Below the pieces are notes generated by a model. The model was not told where the DNA came from and made no database searches. It was given only the letters and a program-made list of their open reading frames with translations. A program made the translations under genes and the position numbers. From Pseudomonas libanensis (GTDB taxonomy: Bacteria; Pseudomonadota; Gammaproteobacteria; Pseudomonadales; Pseudomonadaceae), in the NCBI RefSeq assembly GCF_001439685.1, contig NZ_JYLH01000005.1, positions 310,001 to 374,000 on the forward strand: DNA of 64,000 nt, written 5' to 3'. Position 1 is the first letter of the stretch. Every line of letters starts with the position of its first letter. This document shows positions 18,106 to 26,100 of the stretch, piece by piece.

Positions 18106-18165
18106 CTGCCTTTCCTTTAGGTAAAGGGCCTTGGAGAGTGCGCTGTATGCGCTTGCCAAGGGATA

Positions 18166-18182
18166 GAGCAGGGACTGTGCCA
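18166..18182 (-). promoter_or_regulatory. sigma-54 promoter of the phosphatase-aminotransferase operon
   Basis: Read on the minus strand: TGGCACAGTCCCTGCTC. GG and GC are separated by exactly 10 bases and TGGCAC is perfect. It lies about 60 bp upstream of the first gene of an operon that itself encodes a sigma-54 activator. Confidence 0.78.
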
Positions 18183-18244
18183 ACTGGCCAAAGCCCAGCG
18201 GGGCTGGGGGTTTTCAGGATTTTCAGAGGACAACGTGTCTTGGG

Positions 18245-18271
18245 AGCTACAATTTTTGTAGCTTGCTACAA
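18245..18271. promoter_or_regulatory. palindromic activator-site array between the operon and mipA
   Basis: AGCTACAATTTTTGTAGCT (18245-18263) is a perfect 8-3-8 palindrome. A third half-site GCTACAA follows (18265-18271), making TTGTAGC-TT-GCTACAA a second inverted pair. It lies about 65-90 bp upstream of the sigma-54 promoter, where an NtrC-type protein would bind, and also about 75 bp upstream of mipA. Assignment to the operon's own regulator is inference. Confidence 0.6.
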
Positions 18272-18344
18272 ACAAGATGAGTGCTTGCACAGAGGCGAGG
18301 GTTTGCGCGTTCATGCGCGCCTGTCCACCTTAGGAAAACGCACC

Positions 18345-19115
18345 ATGTCCAAGCTCACATCTGCTGTATTCACCGCTCTACTTGGGCTGTGCAGCGCTTC
18401 CAGTGCCGCGTGGGCGGACGGTATCAGCGGCGACGTGGGCGCGGGCCTGAGCTATCAGCCCCATGACCCCAGCGGCAGCCGTTACGAAACCCGGCCCGTG
18501 CCCTACCTGGACCTGGACTGGGGAGACGTCAGCCTGAGCACCGATGACGGCCTGACCTGGAGCGCGCTGAACAGCCACGGCATCACCGCCGGCCCTTATA
18601 TCAATTACCTGGCGGGGCGCACTTCCAACGGCGAGTTGCAGGGTTTGCGCAACGTGTCGGACATGGCCGAGGTCGGCGGTTTTATCCAGTACGCCCCGGC
18701 CGATTTCTGGCGCGTCTACGCGCAACTGGGCCAGGCCGTGGGTGGCGGGCATTCCCAGAGCGGCACCCTGGGCAAAGTCGGCGGTGAATTGGGCTACCCG
18801 CTGGGTGGCGAGATTATCGGCAGCAGTGGCCTGGTGGCGCATTTTACCGATGCACGCCAGGCCAACACCTTCTTCGGCGTCGACAGCAACGAAGCCGCCG
18901 CCACCGGCTTTCGGCCCTACAACGCCAGCGGCGGTTTCCAGAACGTGACGCTGAGCCAAAGCTTCGCCTTCCCCCTGGCGCCCCATTGGTCCCTGCTGAC
19001 CAGTGCCAGCTGGGTGCACCTGGTGGGTTCGGCAGCCAGGAGCAGCATCGTCAAGCAGGCAGGCGATGTGAACCAGGGCCAGGTGCAGACGGCGATCAGC
19101 TATACCTTCGATTAA
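18345..19115 (+). CDS. MipA/OmpV-family outer-membrane protein
   Basis: A 256-residue beta-barrel protein. A signal peptide (residues 1-24, ending SSAAWA) precedes alternating amphipathic strands and a C-terminal strand ending TAISYTFD with the terminal aromatic expected for outer-membrane insertion. The MipA/OmpV pattern includes GLSYQPHDPSGSRYETRPVPYLDLDW and the GxYINYLAGR strand. MipA relatives are linked to the murein machinery and to cationic-peptide or metal responses. It is divergent from the phosphatase-aminotransferase operon and may share its regulator. The ATG at 18345 has AGGAAAA upstream; the longer frame lacks a signal peptide. Confidence 0.83.
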   Translation: MSKLTSAVFTALLGLCSASSAAWADGISGDVGAGLSYQPHDPSGSRYETRPVPYLDLDWGDVSLSTDDGLTWSALNSHGITAGPYINYLAGRTSNGELQGLRNVSDMAEVGGFIQYAPADFWRVYAQLGQAVGGGHSQSGTLGKVGGELGYPLGGEIIGSSGLVAHFTDARQANTFFGVDSNEAAATGFRPYNASGGFQNVTLSQSFAFPLAPHWSLLTSASWVHLVGSAARSSIVKQAGDVNQGQVQTAISYTFD

Positions 19116-19166
19116 AAGCCAGAGCAAAAAGCAGGTATAGATCAGCCTGATGTAAGAAAATCAAAA

Positions 19167-19256
19167 TGTGGGAGGGAGCTTGCTGCCGATAGCGGTGGGT
19201 CAGTCAATTAATAAGTTGACTGACACCCTGTCATCGGGGGCAAGCCCCCTCCCACA
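19167..19256. repeat. REPIN between mipA and the SMR genes
   Basis: Inverted arms TGTGGGAGGGAGCTTGC (from 19167) and GGGGGCAAGCCCCCTCCCACA (to 19256) flank a spacer holding the small inverted repeat GTCAGTCAA/TTGACTGAC. It lies between convergent genes and probably serves as a transcript-end hairpin. Confidence 0.85.
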
Positions 19257-19286
19257 TTTTGAACTGAGTCCGACATACCAGCCCAC

Positions 19287-19691
19287 TCAGCTCTCCTCCC
19301 CCTCCGCCAACAACACAATCCCCGCCACAATCACCACCACGCCCACCCAATGCAACAGGCTGATGTGCTCCCCCAACCCCAGCCAAGAACCCAGCAGCAC
19401 CGCCACAAACACCAGCGAACTCAACGGAAATGCCAAGGACAAACTGCTGCGCCGCAGGATCAGCATCCATACGAAAAACGCACCGAGATAACTGGCAATC
19501 GCCGCCAGGATCCCCGGGTTGCGCGCCACGTCAGCCAGCCACTGCCAGGTGAAATCCATCTGCCCCAACTGATCACCGGCCACCTTGGTAAACAACTGCC
19601 CGGCGCTTTCGGTGGCGATCAGCAGCGCCCACAGCACCAGGGTGCCAACACGCCCATGCAGCCAGCCGGTATTGATTGTTTGCGTTGTCAT
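19287..19691 (-). CDS. SMR/EamA-type small membrane transporter subunit B
   Basis: A 134-residue protein with four hydrophobic helices (drug/metabolite transporter superfamily). It carries the SMR-like ATESAGQLFTKVAGDQ helix 1 with a membrane Glu, and FPLSSLVFVAVLLGSWLGLGE in the last half. It pairs with the next gene, with which it overlaps (ATGA), suggesting an asymmetric heterodimer. The substrate is unknown. The MTTQTINTGWLHGR start is used because the longer frame reads antisense-like sequence. Confidence 0.75.
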   Translation of the reverse strand: MTTQTINTGWLHGRVGTLVLWALLIATESAGQLFTKVAGDQLGQMDFTWQWLADVARNPGILAAIASYLGAFFVWMLILRRSSLSLAFPLSSLVFVAVLLGSWLGLGEHISLLHWVGVVVIVAGIVLLAEGEES

Positions 19692-20068
19692 GCCTGGTTC
19701 CCCGCTATTGCTACCAACATCACACCCAAAGTGATCACCAACGTGCCCAGCCAACGACGGCGGCTGACGGTTTCCTTGAGCACCACCCTGCCCGCCAGGA
19801 CCACCAGGCAATAGGCCAACGCCGCCAGTGGAAACAGCAAACTCAACGGTGCGCGGGACAGCGCTTCGAGCCAGACAAAAAACTCAATCACATAGGCCCC
19901 GACGCCGGCCCACAGCAGCGGCGCATTGAATACCTGGCCCCAGAATGCGCGCAGGCGAAAGCCGCCATCGAGCTGGGGCAAACGGTCCACGCCCAACTTG
20001 AAACACACCTGGCCAATCACATCGAGGACGATGGAAAAGGCCAGCAGCAACACCACGGTCAGGGTCAC
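19688..20068 (-). CDS. SMR/EamA-type small membrane transporter subunit A
   Basis: A 126-residue four-helix protein of the same superfamily as its downstream neighbour, with IVLDVIGQVCFKLGVD in helix 1 and PLSLLFPLAALAYCLVVLAGRVVLKE later. The GTG start overlaps the arginase-like gene stop (GTGA), so the three genes form one translational unit. Paired SMR subunits usually export small cations or polar metabolites. Confidence 0.75.
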   Translation of the reverse strand: MTLTVVLLLAFSIVLDVIGQVCFKLGVDRLPQLDGGFRLRAFWGQVFNAPLLWAGVGAYVIEFFVWLEALSRAPLSLLFPLAALAYCLVVLAGRVVLKETVSRRRWLGTLVITLGVMLVAIAGNQA

Positions 20069-20997
20069 GGAAACAGCTCCTCAAACAGGTCGATCAAGGC
20101 TTCATTGGTCGCGGCATTGCGCTGCAGATCCTGCGCACTCCAGCGCTCCGGTGGCGGCTGGTCGGACTTGGCTTCCCAGCGCTTGAACGCGTTGCTGAAC
20201 GCCGGCACAGCGAACTCACCGCACACGTCGATACCAATGATGCGTTTATGCGCCGCCAAAGCCCGCAGGGCCTGGAGCAAGTGGGTCAGGCGCATGCCGC
20301 CCTGGTCCCAGTTGGTGGCGGCGTCTTCGCTGGCCAGCACATCTTTGTCGATGGTGATCCAAATCGCTTCGGTGGGCAGGCTGGCAATCATCTGGTCGAG
20401 GAACGCTGCCCAGTCCAGGTCCGCCAGGTTGCGCCAGTGCAGGTGGTTTTCCTGCTGCTGGTGGCCGGCACCGTCGCCGACCCGGCCCCAGACTTTCGAC
20501 GGCGGGTGCTGCCAGGGAAACAGCTGCAAGTGGCCGCGCTTGAGGGCGCCGAGGTTGCCGCCGCGCAATTGCGGGTTATGCAGGTCATCACTGCACGGGC
20601 CGAGGGTAACGATGCGTTTTATCGCCGGCATCTTCAGCGCACGGTTGACCCACGAACCACAGTGGCGTTTGGGCGCAAAGCGCACCCAGTCGGGGTGATT
20701 GTCGAAGTGGATCAGGCTGATGGGTTCTTTCAGGTCGGCCAAAAAGGCCGGCGTGAGATGATGATAGTCACCGGAGCCGACAAACAGGATCTCCGGTCGC
20801 GCATCCCTGGGCCTGGGCCGTTGGGCCAGACGCGCTACAAAGCGCTTCCAGGTTTTTTCGGTGGCCCACAAACGCAGTTTCGGGCCCAGGTCCAGCAGAT
20901 CAAGGCGCGTGGCCCGGCCGCTGGCCAACTGCCGGGCAATCGGCGCCTGGCCGGTGAGGCTGTGGTCGAGGTCAAGAATGTTCAAGGTAAGTTTCAC
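20065..20997 (-). CDS. arginase-fold (UPF0489-like) putative metallohydrolase
   Basis: About 310 residues if it starts at the GTG at 20997; in-frame ATG 21081 or TTG 21093 would add up to 32 residues, and none has a good ribosome-binding site. The ureohydrolase metal-ligand pattern is present: GSGDYHHLT, the DxHxD motif in LIHFDNHPDW, and the DxD motif in WITIDKDVL, then GIDVCGEF. This indicates a two-metal arginase-like centre, but overall similarity to known arginases is low. It is co-translated with two SMR-type exporter subunits, hinting at processing of a guanidino or amide compound that is then exported. Confidence 0.62.
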   Translation of the reverse strand: MKLTLNILDLDHSLTGQAPIARQLASGRATRLDLLDLGPKLRLWATEKTWKRFVARLAQRPRPRDARPEILFVGSGDYHHLTPAFLADLKEPISLIHFDNHPDWVRFAPKRHCGSWVNRALKMPAIKRIVTLGPCSDDLHNPQLRGGNLGALKRGHLQLFPWQHPPSKVWGRVGDGAGHQQQENHLHWRNLADLDWAAFLDQMIASLPTEAIWITIDKDVLASEDAATNWDQGGMRLTHLLQALRALAAHKRIIGIDVCGEFAVPAFSNAFKRWEAKSDQPPPERWSAQDLQRNAATNEALIDLFEELFP

Positions 20998-21104
20998 CCC
21001 TAATGGCAGCGCCCAACCGCAGGCCGGTTGGGCTTTAAGGGGGTAATGCAAGGGATGGGCCAGCGCTTGGATGAGCGCCATTTTTGCAAACAATGAGTAT
21101 CAAG

Positions 21105-21194
21105 TGTGGGAGCTGGCTTGCCTGCGATAACGGTGTGTCAGCCAGCCCATTTGCAACTGACAGTCCGCTATCGCAGGCAAGCCAGCTCCCACAT
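21105..21194. repeat. REPIN upstream of the arginase-like operon
   Basis: TGTGGGAGCTGGCTTGCCTG at the left and its inverse CAGGCAAGCCAGCTCCCACA at the right, with a spacer containing an AACTGACA-type half-repeat. A classical REP doublet between two minus-strand genes. Confidence 0.88.
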
Positions 21195-21212
21195 TTTGCT
21201 CCGTGCCCGGCC

Positions 21213-21866
21213 TCAGGATTTCGATTCGTTGATGATCTGGCGAATCGCGCCAACGAAGGCTTCAGCCGGCTGCCCACCGCTCACCGCATACTGGTCATTG
21301 AACACAATGGTCGGCACCGAACTCACCCCACGGGAAACCCACAGCTGTTCCTGCTCGCGGACGTCGGCGGCATATTCATCGCTGGTAAGAATCTGGGCGG
21401 CGCGCGCAAGGTCCAGCCCTACGCTTTCGGCGATGATCGCCAGGGTCGCGTGGTCGGATGGGTCCTGGCCATCGCTGAAATACGCCTTGAACAGTGCTTC
21501 CTTGAGGTTGTACTGCAAGCCTTCAAGCCCAGCCCAATGCAACAGGCGATGCGCATCGAAGGTGTTGTAGATACGGCTCTGGCCGTCGGTGCGAAACGCA
21601 AAGCCCAATGCGGCGCCCATGTCGCGGATACGCGCACGGTTGGCTTGGGACTCTTCAACCGTGGAACCATACTTTTCAGTGATGTGCTCGACGATGTTCT
21701 GACCGATGGCGGGCATGTTCGGGTTCAGTTCGAACGGCTGGAAATGAATCTCGGCCTGCACCTCGCTGCCGAGCTGGTCGAGGGCTTCGGTCAAGCCGCG
21801 CAGGCCAATGACGCACCAGGGGCAGGATACGTCGCTGACGAAGTCGATTTTCAGGGGAGTACTCAT
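21213..21866 (-). CDS. DsbA-family thiol oxidoreductase (FrnE-like)
   Basis: A 217-residue cytoplasmic protein of the DsbA/2-hydroxychromene-2-carboxylate isomerase superfamily. The thioredoxin-type active site CPWC is at Cys15-Cys18 in DFVSDVSCPWCVIG. The cis-proline region is GVSSVPTIVFNDQYAVSG near the C-terminus. FrnE-type proteins act as disulfide isomerases in oxidative stress. No signal peptide. The MSTPLKIDF start with GGGG upstream is preferred over a 14-residue longer frame. Confidence 0.87.
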   Translation of the reverse strand: MSTPLKIDFVSDVSCPWCVIGLRGLTEALDQLGSEVQAEIHFQPFELNPNMPAIGQNIVEHITEKYGSTVEESQANRARIRDMGAALGFAFRTDGQSRIYNTFDAHRLLHWAGLEGLQYNLKEALFKAYFSDGQDPSDHATLAIIAESVGLDLARAAQILTSDEYAADVREQEQLWVSRGVSSVPTIVFNDQYAVSGGQPAEAFVGAIRQIINESKS

Positions 21867-21920
21867 GGTGAAGCAACCTCGCGGGCAGTCTGCGCATAAA
21901 GGTTGCACGATACACCACCT

Positions 21921-22940
21921 TCACAGCACCTTCGAAGGCTCGCTCAAATCGATCTGCGCCCAGTGCGCGGTATCCTGGCGATGGGCTTGCAGATAGGGCA
22001 GCACCGCCGCCAGCAAGGGCGCCTTGAACGCTTCTTGAAAACGGTGGGCCAGGCCGGGAATCAATGTCAACTGGCTGCCGTGAATATGCGCGGCCAGGTG
22101 CACGCCGTGCATCACCGGCAGCAACGGGTCGGCGGTGCCATGGACCACCAGGGCAGGCACGCGCAGTTGGTTGAGCAAGGGCACACGGCTCGGCTCGGCC
22201 AGGATCGCCATGATCTGGCGCTTCACGCCTTCGGGGTTGAAGGCCCGGTCATAGGACAGCGCCGCCTGGTGCAACAATGCCTGGCGATCGTCCTTGATGT
22301 CCGGGCTGCCCAACGCCGCGAGCAGATCCGCCTGTTGCTCCAGCGCCACCTCACGATTGGGCGCGCTGCGCCGCGACAACAATTGCACCAGCGCCGCGTT
22401 CGGCGCGGGCAGGCCCTCGGCGCCGGAGCTGGTCATGATCAGGGTCAGGCTTTCCACACGCTGTGGCGCCATGGCCGCCAGGTGCTGGGCGATCATGCCG
22501 CCCATGCTCGCGCCGAGTACATGAAATTGCTGCACCTGCAGCGCATCCATCAAGCCCAAGGCGTCGTCGGCCATATCGGTCAAGGTATAGGGCGCCGCCA
22601 CCGGCAGGCCGAGCTTGTAGCGCAGCACTTCAAAGGTCAGGTTGGCGCTCGCCGGCGCCTGCCGCCAGGTGGACAGGCCGACGTCGCGATTGTCGTAGCG
22701 AATCACCCGAAAGCCTTGCTCGCACAGGGCAACCACCACTTCATCCGGCCAGTGAATCAACTGCCCGCCCAGGCCCATCACCAGCAGCAGGGCCGGGTCA
22801 GACGCACGCCCGATACTCTGGTAGGCGATGCTCACCTTTTCCAGATCGACCGTTTGGGTCGGGACATTGACATCACATCGAGAAGCCGCAAAAGACGGCA
22901 GGCCGAACAGTAGAGCGGCCACTAAAAACAACGCACGCAT
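21921..22940 (-). CDS. exported alpha/beta-hydrolase
   Basis: A 339-residue protein. The N-terminus [20 protein letters not shown] is a signal peptide, so the enzyme acts outside the cytoplasm. The fold motifs are [17 protein letters not shown] (oxyanion), [10 protein letters not shown], the nucleophile elbow GASMGG, and [19 protein letters not shown] carrying the acid, with the His near LIPGLAHRF. The set resembles haloperoxidase/esterase-like hydrolases; the substrate is unknown. The longer frame upstream of 22940 overlaps the start of the large toxin-like gene and was rejected. Confidence 0.83.
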   Translation of the reverse strand: MRALFLVAALLFGLPSFAASRCDVNVPTQTVDLEKVSIAYQSIGRASDPALLLVMGLGGQLIHWPDEVVVALCEQGFRVIRYDNRDVGLSTWRQAPASANLTFEVLRYKLGLPVAAPYTLTDMADDALGLMDALQVQQFHVLGASMGGMIAQHLAAMAPQRVESLTLIMTSSGAEGLPAPNAALVQLLSRRSAPNREVALEQQADLLAALGSPDIKDDRQALLHQAALSYDRAFNPEGVKRQIMAILAEPSRVPLLNQLRVPALVVHGTADPLLPVMHGVHLAAHIHGSQLTLIPGLAHRFQEAFKAPLLAAVLPYLQAHRQDTAHWAQIDLSEPSKVL

Positions 22941-23127
22941 GAAAAACACCAAAACGCAGAACCCCAGTAGAGCGCGAGTCTGATGAAGTTTGTTCAAGCG
23001 CGCTGCCACAGTTCGATGACAGTTTGATGAAGTTCGCCCAGCGGTCAAGTCGATAGCTATATGCCGCCGACCGCAGGGCAAGTCGCTCTCTAATAGGTTT
23101 TTTACCTTTATAGAGTCGACAAGCACC

Positions 23128-26100
23128 ATGACCTCGTTCCTCACGCCTCTCCCCCAGCTACCACCACTGACACAGCACAGCCTCGACGATGACCTCGTAT
23201 GGGATGCTACCCAGCGCTGGCAGGACTGCCACCGCGAACTGCGCACGCTGATGGCCGGCATCCCCAGCGTGCGCAGTTCAATCAATCAGTTGCTGCAAGA
23301 ACACCTGCAACTGGATGGCGAACGCGTGGGACTGCAGTTCGCTGCCAACGAGCAGCGTGGCAGCAGCCGGATTTCTCTGACCGAAGCCTGCCTGTACATG
23401 CAGCAGCACCCCAACCTGGACACGACGCAACTGCCACCGGCAGCTGTGCTTTACCTGCCTGCGCAACACTCACTGTCGCTGTACACCCCGAGCATGTTGC
23501 TCGATCAACTGAAAATCCTGGACCTGAAACAAGCCATCGACAACAACTGGCTGCGGTATTGGCGTACAGCGCGAGCCCCCGACTCCCCGGCCACCTGCCT
23601 CAAGCGGGCGGAAGAACTCTACCGGGTGCATTTCGAAGCCAGCGCCGAACACTTGCTGGCCGAGGGCAAGGTCAATAGCGAAGTCCTTGCACCGCTGTTC
23701 CGGCTGATTAACCCGACGCACACTACGCCCGAGCCGCAAAACGTCTGCTGCGAGCAGGTGTTGCTCAAGCCCGCAGCCTCAAGCGCCATCGCCCTGCCGG
23801 GTGCCTGGGTGCTGACCCTGGACAGCGAACAGCCGGTCAGGCAGCTGCTGTACGTGCCTGCCTTCGCGCCCGCATGGTACATCTTTACCCGGCGCGAGGA
23901 TTTGGAGCGCTGGGTGCTCGACCGGCAAACGTTGCTGTTCGCGACCGCCAGCAGCGATCCACAGGCAACCATTGAGTACCGGATCAAAAACAACCCGCTG
24001 GACGACGGCATCAGTCTCTGGATCAAACAGCTGACCGAGGAGCAGTACCAGGACGCGATCAGGCCGGTGGCGGGTGCCACCCTCGACGATGCCTTTTTGG
24101 CGCGTCTGCACATCGATCAGCTTGACGCTCGGCGTCAGGGGCTTTCATTGTTTGCCGAGGCGCCGCCGCTGCCGCAGGTGGATGCCGCGCAAGAAGCGCA
24201 ACTCCCGCAGTTCGGGCAGTTGCACAACGGTGTGGATGCCGCTCAACGTGAAGCGCTGGTGCGCCATCAGCGCGACGCACTCGAGCGCCTGTTTGCCAAC
24301 GACTCGCCTGTCGGCCCCACAGGCACACGCTGGCAAGCCTTCAGGCTAAAACTGGACGAGTTAAAGGCACAGCAGCGCGCCGGCGAGGCGGCAGCACAGG
24401 CCATGCTGAACCGCCGGCCCTTCGATCTAACCACACTCAACACGCAGTATTCAGCGCTCTATCAGGCCCGCCTGCAGGGGCTGCGGATAGAGGCGCAACT
24501 TCAGCAGATGCTCGGACAGATCAGCGAAGATGAACTGCAACTGATCGAAAGCGCCGTCGCCACTCCGTTGCCAGACGTGGTGGCATTGGCCTTTTCGATC
24601 AAGCTCCCTGACCACGCCAACCCGACCGTGCGCGCACTCAACGGGCCGCTGGTCTTCCTGCCGCCACAAAACCCGCAAACACCTGACGTGCGCGACGGCT
24701 GCCACGTCCTCTATTGGCCTGGCAACGATGGCGGGGTGCAGCGTTTCGCGTCGCGACAGGCCCTGGAAGAGCAAGTGTTCAGCATCCACCCTGAGGATGA
24801 TGTCCTGGCCCTGCAATTCATCACATTGAGCGCAGACCCGTTCGATCACAGCTTGAGCAGCCAACAGACCGCCTTTGAGGAGCAAGCCGCACGCTTGCAC
24901 CAAACCTGGTCCGCCCCCGAACAGGCCACTAGGCTGGCCAGCGAGCTGGAACTGCTGCGCGAACAAACCGTGCCGACCCTGCTGATACCGGATAACACCG
25001 CGCGTGAGGTCGCGCTTGTGCAGCTTGTCGAACAGCACAATGCTCGCCTGCTGGCCGAACAATTGCCGTCGTGGCTGCGCACGCAAACGACTGAGGACCA
25101 CAAGACGCTCAAGGTCTTGCTCAACTCATACATCGACGCCCTGGGCCGTTCGCAAGCGCTGCAACAGCGCTCCCTGCTATCACGCGACGCGTTTGTCGAC
25201 CAACAGATACAAGCCCGCTTGCGCAAGGACTTTGCCCTCCAGAAAGGCTTCACGCTGCAACTGGACCTGCCCGACATTGTGGAGCAAAAACGCGACATTA
25301 TCTCCGGGTCCGCACCGGGCACGCCGATCAAAATCATTCATGTTCCCAGCAAAAAACGCAGCAAGATGAGCCTGAATGAACTGGCCCTGCGCAACATCGA
25401 CAGCGATATCAGCCAGCGCCTGTTTCACATGAAAGTCGAGGCGACGGCCGATGACGCCAGCGAGCTCGCCACCCTGAGGGCAGGGATCACCTACGACTAC
25501 CTGAAAAGCACCGTGAGCGACCTCGACCTGGCAAAACGCTATGAAACGTTGATCCTGGAAACCTTCAGGGGTGCTGGCAACGAATCCTTGCACGAGAAAC
25601 AGTACCGCCGCGAGTGCCTGATAAAACCCCTGCAGGTGATGCTCAAGGCGCAAAGCCTGCTGGCGCGCATGCAAAACCATATCAGCGCCGACGAGCGGCA
25701 TATCCTCGACATTGCCATCGATGCCGATACGCGTGACGCCTGGCGGGTCGACGGCAAGCACATCAGCCTGCTGCCCGCACACCTGAGCGCGGGTGGCAAA
25801 GACACCAACGACGAGAGCCCCATCACGTTGTCGGGCATCACGTTCATCGAAGAAAAAATCTCGGGCACCACCCTGCTCTACCTGCCCGATACGCCCGACG
25901 GACGCTGCTTGCGCGGTTTCGCCAACCTCAATCAAGCGCGCATCGCCCTGTTTGACCTGTGCCGACTCGACAGCATGGTGGAGTATGTCGCGGGCCGCGC
26001 GATCAAGGGTGATGTACGCGCGCACATCGAGCGAATCGATCGGGCCATTCGCCAAGACTACGACGCGATGATTCAGGCCGGCCTGGCCTGGCCGGCCACC

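Noticed and set aside
22941..23285. N-terminal extension of the exported hydrolase to 23285
   Set aside because: The extension overlaps the start of giant gene 1, has no homology-like features, and the signal peptide begins at 22940.
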